The position numbers and the translations under genes were made by a program. 64,000 nucleotides of DNA. Origin: Clostridium sp. CAG:510. GTDB taxonomy: Bacteria; Bacillota; Clostridia; Lachnospirales; Lachnospiraceae. Location of the stretch: assembly GCA_000434615.1 (NCBI GenBank), contig FR880832.1:140885-204884 (forward strand). The letters run 5' to 3'. Below are positions 43,979-50,896 of this stretch, piece after piece. A model generated the notes under the pieces. The model had not been told where the DNA came from. It saw only the letters and a list, made by a program, of their open reading frames with translations, and made no database searches. Position 1 is the first letter of the stretch, and the number at the start of each line of letters is the position of its first letter.

Positions 43979-44197
43979 GAAATTTTCCTGCTTATTTACA
44001 ACCTTTACAAAATAGTGTTTTTTTAATCCATCCGTCCTTCTGGTAACAACTTTATATGTATCAGATACTAATTTGTTACCAGAAGGAATTTTTTTTATGC
44101 TTATTACTCTTTGTTCCCGGTACAATCCTGACATTTTAGGAATTTCTTCTAAAAATGAATCAATAAGTATTAATTTCTCTGTTTTTCTCTTTTTCAT
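43931..44197 (-). CDS. Hypothetical small basic protein
   Basis: 88 aa from the ATG at 44197, with GGGGG upstream. It is basic, opening MKKRKTEKLILIDSFLEEIP. The stretch YKVVTRRTDGLKKHYFVKVV is beta-rich and positively charged, which could bind DNA or RNA. No family is recognised. Its 3' end overlaps the convergent ParB-like gene by 48 bp. Confidence 0.55.
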   Translation of the reverse strand: MKKRKTEKLILIDSFLEEIPKMSGLYREQRVISIKKIPSGNKLVSDTYKVVTRRTDGLKKHYFVKVVNKQENFLKEFIDFPDKLNKSF

Positions 44198-44331
44198 CGT
44201 TTTACCCCCAAATGCATTTTTCTCTTGCAAAATCGAATTACATCTGCTACTCTCTTATCAAAGAGCGGGTGTTAATTAGTTCATTCAGCAGCCAATGTTT
44301 TGAGTGAGATTTTCACCACCTTTCTTGTAAA

Positions 44332-44370
44332 AAGACTTGTGTAGAGTTTGGTCGCTTTGGCACAAGTCTT
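44332..44370. terminator. Intrinsic terminator downstream of the 54-aa gene
   Basis: AAGACTTGTG (44332-44341) pairs with CACAAGTCTT (44361-44370), 19-nt loop. It overlaps the stop codon of the minus-strand gene, with a T-run on that strand and also T8 on the plus strand. Confidence 0.7.
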
Positions 44371-44533
44371 ATTTTTTTTCGCTTTTAGTCATGTCATTCA
44401 TAGAGGGAATGCAAACTCTTTCCATAAGTCCCTGTGAATAACCCATAAGATAAACCTGCGTACTCTTGTCCATTTTTTCTAACAACCTGATCATTTCATT
44501 TGTACAAATTTTATCTTGTGCTGTTATCTTCAT
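44369..44533 (-). CDS. Small protein divergent from the XRE repressor
   Basis: 54 aa from the ATG at 44533, with AAGGAG upstream. The sequence IRLLEKMDKSTQVYLMGYSQ followed by GLMERV resembles short proteins often found opposite Cro/C1-type repressors in Firmicute elements. It lies downstream of a consensus promoter (44567-44595) that faces away from the repressor gene. It may regulate excision or transfer, which is not shown. Confidence 0.65.
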   Translation of the reverse strand: MKITAQDKICTNEMIRLLEKMDKSTQVYLMGYSQGLMERVCIPSMNDMTKSEKK

Positions 44534-44551
44534 ATGCTCATCTCCTTTTTT

Positions 44552-44618
44552 GTTGACTCTTAGACTATTATATGTCACACATAGACCAATGTCAATATTT
44601 TTTTGTTGACGCATAGAC
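44552..44618. promoter_or_regulatory. Three direct 14-bp operator-like repeats in a divergent control region
   Basis: GTTGACTCTTAGAC (44552-44565), TGTCACACATAGAC (44573-44586) and GTTGACGCATAGAC (44605-44618) share the pattern GTTGACNCATAGAC. They overlap both divergent promoters, so they fit operators for the adjacent XRE protein. Confidence 0.6.
44567..44595 (-). promoter_or_regulatory. Promoter of the 54-aa gene
   Basis: Minus strand: TTGACA (44590-44595), 17-bp spacer, TATAAT (44567-44572): perfect consensus. The second 14-bp repeat lies within it. Confidence 0.8.
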
Positions 44619-44634
44619 GTTTCAATAATATAAT
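44606..44634 (+). promoter_or_regulatory. Promoter of the XRE repressor gene
   Basis: TTGACG (44606-44611), 17-bp spacer, TATAAT (44629-44634). The -35 box is part of the third 14-bp repeat, as expected for autorepression. Confidence 0.8.
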
Positions 44635-44669
44635 ATGTATAAGCCATATAAGGTTTGGAGGAATTGGAG

Positions 44670-45044
44670 TTGAAAGAACGTATTAAACAAATCCGAAAAA
44701 ATGCTGGACTAACCCAAGAGGCATTTGCACAACAATTAGGAATAAAGAGGAACACTGTAGCAACCTATGAAACTACATCCAAAGTCCCCATGGATTCTAT
44801 AATCACTTCTATATGCAGGGAATTTAATGTAAATGAAAACTGGTTGCGATATGGTCAGGGAGAAATGTACTGCTATTCAGATGATGACGATGAATTTCAA
44901 GCCGCAATGAAAGAGATTAATAGTCATGACCCGATTGTTCGCCAGATTATTCTTAATTACTGGCACATGAATGAAGCAGAAAAAGACCAGTTTTGGAACT
45001 TTTTAAAACATTTAGCACCTAATGTAAAAGGAGAAAATGAATGA
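44670..45044 (+). CDS. XRE-family transcriptional regulator
   Basis: 124 aa from a TTG start at 44670, spaced 8 bp from GGAGG (44657-44661). The N-terminal helix-turn-helix is RIKQIRKNAGLTQEAFAQQL followed by GIKRNTVATYE. The tail (about 70-124) is acidic and helical with no protease-like domain. It is probably the element's repressor acting on the 14-bp repeats just upstream. Its stop overlaps the ATG of the lipoprotein gene (ATGA), so repressor and lipoprotein are coupled. Confidence 0.9.
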   Translation: MKERIKQIRKNAGLTQEAFAQQLGIKRNTVATYETTSKVPMDSIITSICREFNVNENWLRYGQGEMYCYSDDDDEFQAAMKEINSHDPIVRQIILNYWHMNEAEKDQFWNFLKHLAPNVKGENE

Positions 45045-45730
45045 AAAGAAAATTATTATGTGCAATCTTACTGTTAACGTTACTTGGTGCCGGTTGCGGA
45101 AAGGCTCCGGTTTCCGGAAGTAATCCGGGTACGGAAGTATCTGAAACGAATACAGATACTGCCGCTGATAAAGAGGAATACCTAACGGCTATTGCTTCTG
45201 TCCCGGTATACATCAAAGGGGAATACTATCGGGATCTTGAAAAGGAATTTACCGTCTATCTGAAAGACGGAGCAATAGAGGACATTCAGAAAGGTTACGT
45301 GCTGGCATCCGGCACTCTTTGCAACGATATAATGGCTACGGACCGGAGCATCACCATAAAGTATACTTTGGATAATACCGGCAAAATCAACTATGGATTT
45401 CTCGCAAATCCGGATGAGAAAGTTATATTTACTCCTGCTATCCCCTTTTCACTGGATGATTTGTGCAATTCCGGATGCACAATCGTTACGGAAAAAGTAA
45501 ATTCCGAACGTCAATATTTTGATTTAACCTGGGAAAACTTCCCGGATATACAGCTTTTGGATGATTGGTATGATAATTTTAGTTACAATGGACGCTATTT
45601 ATTTACAGAGCCGGACGGTCATAAATGGATAAGTCGTGATGTTGCAAATATCGATATCTATTTTTCTGCGGAAAACGGGCAATGGGTATTTCCCACCGAA
45701 ATATATGTAGAAACCTATTCTGAAAACTAA
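45041..45730 (+). CDS. Lipoprotein of unknown function
   Basis: 229 aa. The signal peptide ends in LLGAGC with the lipidated Cys at residue 19, followed by a Ser/Thr/Asp linker. The mature part is beta-rich, with no recognised family. It is translated with the XRE repressor (4-bp overlap). Exposed lipoproteins in such elements can mediate surface exclusion or immunity, but there is no direct evidence here. Confidence 0.8.
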   Translation: MKRKLLCAILLLTLLGAGCGKAPVSGSNPGTEVSETNTDTAADKEEYLTAIASVPVYIKGEYYRDLEKEFTVYLKDGAIEDIQKGYVLASGTLCNDIMATDRSITIKYTLDNTGKINYGFLANPDEKVIFTPAIPFSLDDLCNSGCTIVTEKVNSERQYFDLTWENFPDIQLLDDWYDNFSYNGRYLFTEPDGHKWISRDVANIDIYFSAENGQWVFPTEIYVETYSEN

Positions 45731-45735
45731 CGTTC

Positions 45736-45756
45736 CATGTCCCAAATTGGGACATG
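45736..45756. repeat. Palindrome copy 1 (TGTCCCAANTTGGGACA family)
   Basis: 10-bp arms around a central A; extended by CA/TG on the outer side. It lies 24 bp upstream of the microprotein start, ahead of its ribosome binding site. Confidence 0.8.
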
Positions 45757-45779
45757 ACACTAAAAAGGAGGAACTCTCA

Positions 45780-45917
45780 ATGGAAAGACCTAACTTAACA
45801 GATGAAGAATTAAAGAAAATGGATATTAAAATTCCGGATGATGAAACCGATGGCAGCTTTTTTGATTGGATTGAGGATATGATTCAGGAAGAATTTAAGG
45901 ACGTTCCCAAAGAATAA
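45780..45917 (+). CDS. Acidic microprotein
   Basis: 45 aa: MERPNLTDEELKKMDIKIPD, then DETDGSFFDWIEDMIQEEFK, then DVPKE. It carries about 15 Asp or Glu residues. AAGGAGG is ideally placed. No family is recognised. The strong negative charge could suit a DNA mimic, anti-repressor or antitoxin. It is enclosed by palindromes of one family, upstream (45736-45756) and downstream (45931-45963). Confidence 0.65.
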   Translation: MERPNLTDEELKKMDIKIPDDETDGSFFDWIEDMIQEEFKDVPKE

Positions 45918-45930
45918 ACTATTACCTAAC

Positions 45931-45963
45931 AAAACCCGTGTCCCAAGTTGGGACACGGGTTTT
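45931..45963. terminator. Palindrome copy 2, extended hairpin after the microprotein
   Basis: Two 16-nt arms (45931-45946 and 45948-45963) flank a single G. The outer part is AAAACCCGTG/CACGGGTTTT and the inner part is the shared TCCCAA/TTGGGA core. The T-run fits a terminator. It also forms the start of the direct repeat that recurs at 47549. Confidence 0.7.
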
Positions 45964-46050
45964 GTATTATCCTTTTTATTGAATACTATCTTGGGTGTCC
46001 CAAATTGGGACGGGAATCTGTAAATTTCTTCTCTTGTGTTACACATTGCA
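45935..46050 (+). repeat. Direct repeat, left copy, about 115 bp, upstream of AAA ATPase gene
   Basis: It matches 47549-47665: the hairpin CCCGTGTCCCAA..., then TTTTGTATTATC, a diverged spacer, the shorter palindrome, and GGGACGGGAATCTGTAA with CTTCTCTTGTGTTACACATT. Identity is high outside the spacer. Confidence 0.8.
45997..46011. repeat. Palindrome copy 3
   Basis: GTCCCAAATTGGGAC, 51 bp upstream of the ATPase -35 box. Confidence 0.8.
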
Positions 46051-46061
46051 ATTTATGGAGA

Positions 46062-46090
46062 TTGACTTTTGGCAAGAACAGAAATATAAT
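46062..46090 (+). promoter_or_regulatory. Promoter of the AAA ATPase gene
   Basis: TTGACT (46062-46067), 17-bp spacer, TATAAT (46085-46090), about 48 bp before the ATG. Confidence 0.75.
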
Positions 46091-46137
46091 CATACTCGTA
46101 AGATAGTAAATTACAAGATAGTTTTATGGAGGCTATT

Positions 46138-47529
46138 ATGTTTTATTGTAGAAATGAGGAACTTCGTAAATTAAACAAACGATATGATGACGGAGATTTT
46201 GAATGTATTGTCATATACGGCAGGCGCCGTGTAGGTAAGACTACCATTATCAACGAATTTTGCAAGGGAAAGCCTACGGTATTCTTTTCTGCTCTTTTGG
46301 AGGGAACTGCGAAGGACAATCTAAAAACTCTTTCCAGAGCCATTTATGCCTATTGGGAACCTGATGCTACGAAAGCTCCGGAATATGATTCCTTTGACAG
46401 TGCATTAGATGAAATTACCCGGCTGGCAGAAAAAGAACGAATTGTATTTGTTATAGATGAGTATCCGTATCTGGCAAAGGCTTATCCGTCAATTTCATCA
46501 AGATTACAGCATTTAATTGACCATACCTGGAAGGATAGCAAGTTATATCTGATTTTATGTGGCTCATCCATGAGTTTTATGGAAAATCAGGTGCTGGGAT
46601 ATCAGAGTCCGTTATACGGAAGAAGAACGGGACAGTTTAAGATTGAGCCGCTTACTTATAAAGAAACGGCAGTATTTAATCCTGATTTAGACAATGTAAC
46701 TAATTCGTTTGTGTATGGAGTCACCGGTGGAATTCCGCATTATATCAACAAATTAAATGTTCGTGGAAACTTTGATAATGCATTGATAGAAAACTTTTTC
46801 GACCGTTCTGCGTATTTATTTGAAGAACCGGCAAATTTGTTAAAGCAGGAGCTTAGAGAACCTGCGGTATATAATTCTGTGATTACAGCAATAGCCGAAG
46901 GTGCTTCTCACATGAATGAAATTAGTACAAAATCAGGAATTGAAAGCGGACCGTGTTCCAAGTATTTGAGTGTGCTTATCAATCTGGGTATCTTAAAGAA
47001 AGAGACGCCTATGACTGAGAAGCCGGGTAAGAAAACTATATATAGCATTGCAGACCCGTTCTTCCGTTTTTGGTATCGTTTTGTGCCTAACAATATGACA
47101 CCGATTGCCTCCGGCAGAATGGAAAAAGTATATGATAAAACTGTTCGTGCATATATGAATGATTATATGGGATTGATTTTTGAAAAAATGTGCAGCGATT
47201 ATCTGCTTTATTATGCAGAAGAACAGGATTTCCAGCTTGTAGATGTCGGACAATGGTGGGGAACTGATTCTGCAGAAAAGAAGCAGGTTCAAATTGATTT
47301 GGTCGGCGTTACTGATAATAAAAATGAATATTTGATTGGTTCGTGTAAATTTAGGAATGAAGCAATCGGTGTAGATGAATTGGAACTGTTAAAGAAATAT
47401 GCTTCGGTATTCGGGAAAGGTAATGTGTATCATTATTATATCTTTTCCAAAGGTGGATTTACCGAGGGTTTAAAGGCGTTAGGTGACAAAGGACAAGTGA
47501 AGCTGATTACATTGGATGAGATGTATTAA
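46138..47529 (+). CDS. AAA+ ATPase with C-terminal nuclease-like DUF234 domain
   Basis: 463 aa from the ATG at 46138, 5 bp after GGAGG. Walker A is GRRRVGKTT near residue 28, Walker B is IVFVIDEYPYL near 105 and sensor 1 is LILCGSSMSFM. The central winged-helix region has MNEISTKSGIESGPCSKYLSV. The C-terminal part (IGSCKFRNEAIGVDELELL) resembles the DUF234 restriction-nuclease-like domain with a D-x-K core. This is the archaeal-type ATPase family common in bacterial genomes, of unknown role. It has its own promoter and is flanked by about 115-bp direct repeats, which suggests mobile cargo. Confidence 0.9.
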   Translation: MFYCRNEELRKLNKRYDDGDFECIVIYGRRRVGKTTIINEFCKGKPTVFFSALLEGTAKDNLKTLSRAIYAYWEPDATKAPEYDSFDSALDEITRLAEKERIVFVIDEYPYLAKAYPSISSRLQHLIDHTWKDSKLYLILCGSSMSFMENQVLGYQSPLYGRRTGQFKIEPLTYKETAVFNPDLDNVTNSFVYGVTGGIPHYINKLNVRGNFDNALIENFFDRSAYLFEEPANLLKQELREPAVYNSVITAIAEGASHMNEISTKSGIESGPCSKYLSVLINLGILKKETPMTEKPGKKTIYSIADPFFRFWYRFVPNNMTPIASGRMEKVYDKTVRAYMNDYMGLIFEKMCSDYLLYYAEEQDFQLVDVGQWWGTDSAEKKQVQIDLVGVTDNKNEYLIGSCKFRNEAIGVDELELLKKYASVFGKGNVYHYYIFSKGGFTEGLKALGDKGQVKLITLDEMY

Positions 47530-47548
47530 TGTAATCAGTCACTTTCCC

Positions 47549-47575
47549 ACCCGTGTCCCAAATTGGGACACGGGT
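47549..47575. terminator. Palindrome copy 4, hairpin after the ATPase gene
   Basis: ACCCGTGTCCCAA (47549-47561) and TTGGGACACGGGT (47563-47575) flank one A and are followed by TTT. It matches copy 2 and probably terminates the ATPase transcript. Confidence 0.75.
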
Positions 47576-47584
47576 TTTGTATTA

Positions 47585-48052
47585 TCATTTTTTCTTAGAA
47601 ACTACATTATGTCCCAAATTGGGACGGGAATCTGTAACTTCCTTCTCTTGTGTTACACATTGACAACGACCATCTTCCATAAAATCACCAGTAAACATTC
47701 CCAGGCTATTCGTAAAACCTGCCCATTTATCCTTATTAGACATAGGAATGAGTATATCACCAGATTTATTCACCTGCGCCATACGAATTGTAGGCATATA
47801 GACATCAATCAGCACTGAACGCTCGTTTTTTTCAAGCTTAATATCTGTTAAATGTGTAGGTTGTGGAATCTCTTCGCCATCTTCTTCCATTCCAAGCATA
47901 GCGCAGCCTAATAACTCACGTGCTGCAAGTAATGCAGCTTCCTCGTTTTCTCCGCTTGTAGCTACATCTAAATCCGGAAATACAACGGCAATTTCCTGTC
48001 CCGGTTCATACGTAAATACAGCCGGATAAAAATATCTTTCTACCTTTTCCAT
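47585..48052 (-). CDS. HicB-like antitoxin-family protein
   Basis: 155 aa. The N-terminal part FYPAVFTYEPGQEIAVVFPD followed by LDVATSGENEEAALLAAREL is the HicB partial RNase H fold. The following 60 residues include KNERSVLIDVYMPTIRMAQ. No HicA toxin gene is adjacent. It starts 30 bp after the GNAT gene on the same strand and may be the third gene of that unit. Its last about 30 codons lie inside the direct repeat, so the present C-terminus (NLGHNVVSKKK) may be a product of the duplication. Confidence 0.75.
   Translation of the reverse strand: MEKVERYFYPAVFTYEPGQEIAVVFPDLDVATSGENEEAALLAARELLGCAMLGMEEDGEEIPQPTHLTDIKLEKNERSVLIDVYMPTIRMAQVNKSGDILIPMSNKDKWAGFTNSLGMFTGDFMEDGRCQCVTQEKEVTDSRPNLGHNVVSKKK
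47611..47625. repeat. Palindrome copy 5
   Basis: GTCCCAAATTGGGAC, inside the 3' coding end of the HicB-like gene. Confidence 0.8.
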
Positions 48053-48082
48053 TTTTATTTTCCTTTTTATGCATATATAGCT

Positions 48083-48691
48083 TTAGATAAATTTTAAAAG
48101 CTGATGCAGCGTATGGGGGGCGTTATTCTGTAATCCTGAAATGCGAGTGTCAAAAAGCTTAAAATGATTTCTCGTATAAAAATTTAGAAGAAAATCATTA
48201 TCCTCGCATTCAAGAAATTCCATAACACCACCTATGGAGTATTTGAGTGTAACTATTGTTTCCAAAGCAAATCCCAAAAGAACAGAGCCTGAAATCTGTT
48301 TTTCTTTTGGCAAAGAATAATTTTTCCCTAACTGGGCAATCAGATAAGCTGCTGTATTATAAGATTGTGTCTCATTATCCAGTATGCTGACACGTGACAG
48401 CTTTTTTCCCATTGTCTTACTTATATTCGCAGCACGTACAGAGATTGGTTTAACTGCAAGAGAAAAGTAGCCGACCAGAGAGGCATCCTCTGCATCAAAT
48501 ACCAGATAGGTAATAGACTGGTCTTTCTTTGTAAATTCAATCGCATTATGTAATAAAAAATGTTCCACATCGGGATTTTGGGGGCAAGAAAAATCGGAGA
48601 GTAAGTTATAAAGACTTTCCTCTCCGATATATGTCTGTTCGTCTTTATCCAAATATGCCCGAATATTAACGGTGTAGTATTTATCAGACAT
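48083..48691 (-). CDS. GNAT acetyltransferase-like protein, probable toxin
   Basis: 202 aa. The C-terminal half has the GNAT pattern: IAQLGKNYSLPKEKQISGSV, then FALETIVTLKYSIGG, then FLLNFYTRNHFKLFD. It starts one base after the stop of a 58-aa gene. This tandem of a very small protein with a GNAT enzyme fits type II toxin-antitoxin systems in which the enzyme acetylates charged tRNA. The classic DUF1778 ribbon-helix-helix antitoxin is not seen, so the pairing is inferred from layout. Confidence 0.75.
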   Translation of the reverse strand: MSDKYYTVNIRAYLDKDEQTYIGEESLYNLLSDFSCPQNPDVEHFLLHNAIEFTKKDQSITYLVFDAEDASLVGYFSLAVKPISVRAANISKTMGKKLSRVSILDNETQSYNTAAYLIAQLGKNYSLPKEKQISGSVLLGFALETIVTLKYSIGGVMEFLECEDNDFLLNFYTRNHFKLFDTRISGLQNNAPHTLHQLLKFI

Positions 48692-48692
48692 G

Positions 48693-48869
48693 TTATTTCT
48701 TCCTTTTTTCCATCAAAGCTAAAATTTCCTGTGGATTCGTTAACTGACGACCGGGAAGTATTTGTTTTGGTGTGCGATCATGATCTGCTTCATCAAGAGC
48801 AGCAACAAAACGTTTTACACTATTCGGATTGGATACGACAAAATTGTGAGTAATACTTGAAGTAGCCAT
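48693..48869 (-). CDS. Small protein, probable antitoxin partner of the GNAT protein
   Basis: 58 aa: MATSSITHNFVVSNPNSVKR, then FVAALDEADHDRTPKQILPG, then RQLTNPQEILALMEKRKK. GGAGG precedes the ATG. It is the first gene of the GNAT unit, with a 1-bp gap to it. No named domain is recognised. Confidence 0.75.
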   Translation of the reverse strand: MATSSITHNFVVSNPNSVKRFVAALDEADHDRTPKQILPGRQLTNPQEILALMEKRKK

Positions 48870-48920
48870 ATTAACACCTCCTCTTTTTGAACTATTTCCA
48901 ATATTACTTTCTATGTATAT

Positions 48921-48949
48921 ATTATACGGTTGGAACGAAAATGAGTCAA
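48921..48949 (-). promoter_or_regulatory. Promoter of the GNAT toxin-antitoxin-like unit
   Basis: Minus strand: TTGACT (48944-48949), 17-bp spacer, TATAAT (48921-48926), about 52 bp before the 58-aa gene. Confidence 0.8.
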
Positions 48950-48996
48950 CAAGAAGAAAAATATACCTTTCTAATTTTTTCTAAAAAAATTCATAA

Positions 48997-50886
48997 CTAT
49001 AGCTTCCTACTGACCTTCTCCACATTTTCCTTCATGTCCTGCACCGTATCTTTTTTTACAGGAGGAACGGAGCTCCTGGGTCTCGCTGCAGGCTCTACAT
49101 TTTTACTCCGTATTTCATTTGCCCTGGCCGCTGCATTATCTCGCATCACTTGAGCCGCCGGTTTTACCGCAGCTTCTGTCTTTTTATCAGTGGCACCTGC
49201 CTGCTGTGTAGGTTTCATGCTTGGACGTCTTACAGTTCCATCCGTTTTACCCGGTTCCGTAAATCCCCTATTTTCACATCTGGATGCATCAAAAGCAATT
49301 ACATTGCTATAATTATCCATTCTGGGTCTGGAAACCGTTTTAGGGGCATTCTGCGGCCTTACAGAGCCATTTACGGCTATCGGCTCCCTGTTCGCCGTTA
49401 CACGTACCGGCTCGCTTTCCCTGGACATGGATGCCATAACCGGACGTTCGACTTTTCTCTTGCTCCGGGTATTATAGTCCATCTGATAATTTCCTGCTGC
49501 CGACATGATGGCGGTCTGCTGATTTGTTTTCACAATATCGGCGGTTTTCATGCCAACAGCGGATATTCCCCTTGCAGCAAGCCCCACTCCCACTGCGCCT
49601 GTTTTTCCGGCAGCAACGGCTGCATCTGCGCCTGCGGAGGCTGCTTCCCTGCCCGCACGCAGCGATTTGTTAATCGCAGCACCGGGATTGGGAGCTCCAA
49701 CCTTGCTCAAGGCTCCCAGAAGTTCGTCCCGCTTGATAATTACCACCACATTGATAACTGCCTGCACAATTATGACAATCAGCCAGCCCCAGGACTCTGC
49801 GCCGATGCTGAAGAGCATATCATCTATCTTGATAAGCAGTCCTATGATAAAAGACATAACCAGAATACTGAGCTGCGCCTCCAGCATTTTGCGGAGCCAG
49901 GTGGAAATCACCCCTTCATAGCCCGGAATCATGGCAAGAAGCAGGACTATAGGTGCCAGAAAGAGCCATAGCAGGGCAATAAGCTGGAATACCAGGGATA
50001 ATACTGCCATGACAATAAAAATGACGCATTTTATGGCAAAGGGAATCAGATATAACAGCATAAATCCAATCTTTTCCCCTCCCCGGTCTGTGCTGAACGC
50101 ATTGCCGGCATAGCTTTTTACCAGCTCCTTCCTCGATGATGTTCCCGGTGCATATTTTTCGCTTAAGTATTTTTCCTCTATATCTTCATCGGCTACCGGC
50201 TCTCCGTTAAATTCTATAAATTCCCAGGGCATATGTATAAGATTAAGCCACAATGTTCCGGCAGAATTGGCTGCATAGGAGGCAATATCCGTTGTTTCCG
50301 TTCCTGCCATTCCGGCAAGTGCATCACAGCTGATGGATTTCGTGATGTTGGTTGCCGACGTAATGGCTGTACCGGAATCCTTCACCAGCCAGAGAGACAG
50401 GATGGTGATCCCCACAACCTTTAAAATCTGTCCAAAGGAACCCATCATGTCCCGGTGCATCATTTTCTTTATAATGATGATAGCTGCCCCGGCAAACGCA
50501 ATCAGAAACAACGGCTCAAATATGTTGTCCCGCAAGGCTTCCTGTATGCTGTCTATTTCTGCACTCATCATTTCCGCCAGGTTAAAATTCATGCAGTGAT
50601 AAAACAGCATGCAGGTACATTTGGCAAGCCATTTTATAAAGTCAAATACCACATTGGCGATGGTATTCAGCATACCGGGCGCCCAATCCATAAAATCGGC
50701 TTCCTTCATGTCCAGATAATATAGCTCGCTGCGGTTTATATATACTAATTTTCCTTGAAGATCCTTTATATCTTTTACATCCCCATTTATAGCTCCGCCG
50801 CCGGCATATGCCGTTACAGGCATGATACCGCATATCCCTATGCACAGTAACAGTATTGCCACGATTCTCTTAATTTTGTATTTCAT
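48997..50886 (-). CDS. VirB6/TcpH-like conjugation channel protein
   Basis: 629 aa from the ATG at 50886, with AGGAGGGG; an earlier start codon at 50910 has no site. A signal peptide (to about residue 28, TAYAGG) precedes about six membrane segments between residues 65 and 410, including LFLIAFAGAAIIIIKK and QLIALLWLFLAPIVLLLAMI. The last 200 residues are soluble, basic and rich in Arg, Ala and Pro. This is the Gram-positive VirB6-like (ConG/TcpH) layout. It is the last gene of the transfer operon. One octamer copy is at 49206-49213. Confidence 0.82.
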   Translation of the reverse strand: MKYKIKRIVAILLLCIGICGIMPVTAYAGGGAINGDVKDIKDLQGKLVYINRSELYYLDMKEADFMDWAPGMLNTIANVVFDFIKWLAKCTCMLFYHCMNFNLAEMMSAEIDSIQEALRDNIFEPLFLIAFAGAAIIIIKKMMHRDMMGSFGQILKVVGITILSLWLVKDSGTAITSATNITKSISCDALAGMAGTETTDIASYAANSAGTLWLNLIHMPWEFIEFNGEPVADEDIEEKYLSEKYAPGTSSRKELVKSYAGNAFSTDRGGEKIGFMLLYLIPFAIKCVIFIVMAVLSLVFQLIALLWLFLAPIVLLLAMIPGYEGVISTWLRKMLEAQLSILVMSFIIGLLIKIDDMLFSIGAESWGWLIVIIVQAVINVVVIIKRDELLGALSKVGAPNPGAAINKSLRAGREAASAGADAAVAAGKTGAVGVGLAARGISAVGMKTADIVKTNQQTAIMSAAGNYQMDYNTRSKRKVERPVMASMSRESEPVRVTANREPIAVNGSVRPQNAPKTVSRPRMDNYSNVIAFDASRCENRGFTEPGKTDGTVRRPSMKPTQQAGATDKKTEAAVKPAAQVMRDNAAARANEIRSKNVEPAARPRSSVPPVKKDTVQDMKENVEKVSRKL

Positions 50887-50896
50887 AGCCCCTCCT

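Larger units (their letters stand above)
47549..47665 (+). repeat. Direct repeat, right copy, downstream of AAA ATPase gene
   Basis: It pairs with 45935-46050. Its second half is also the 3' coding end of the HicB-like gene, while the left copy is not coding. Confidence 0.8.

Noticed and set aside
44243..44331. Very short minus-strand frame starting VKISLKTLAAE after a GAAAGGTG site
   Set aside because: It ends after 11 codons. It looks like the start of an XRE-type gene, perhaps a relic, but is too short to call.
45810..46046. Minus-strand open frame over the microprotein and left repeat
   Set aside because: It is antisense to a well-supported small gene, lacks a ribosome binding site, and its similarity to the HicB-like C-terminus comes from the direct repeat.
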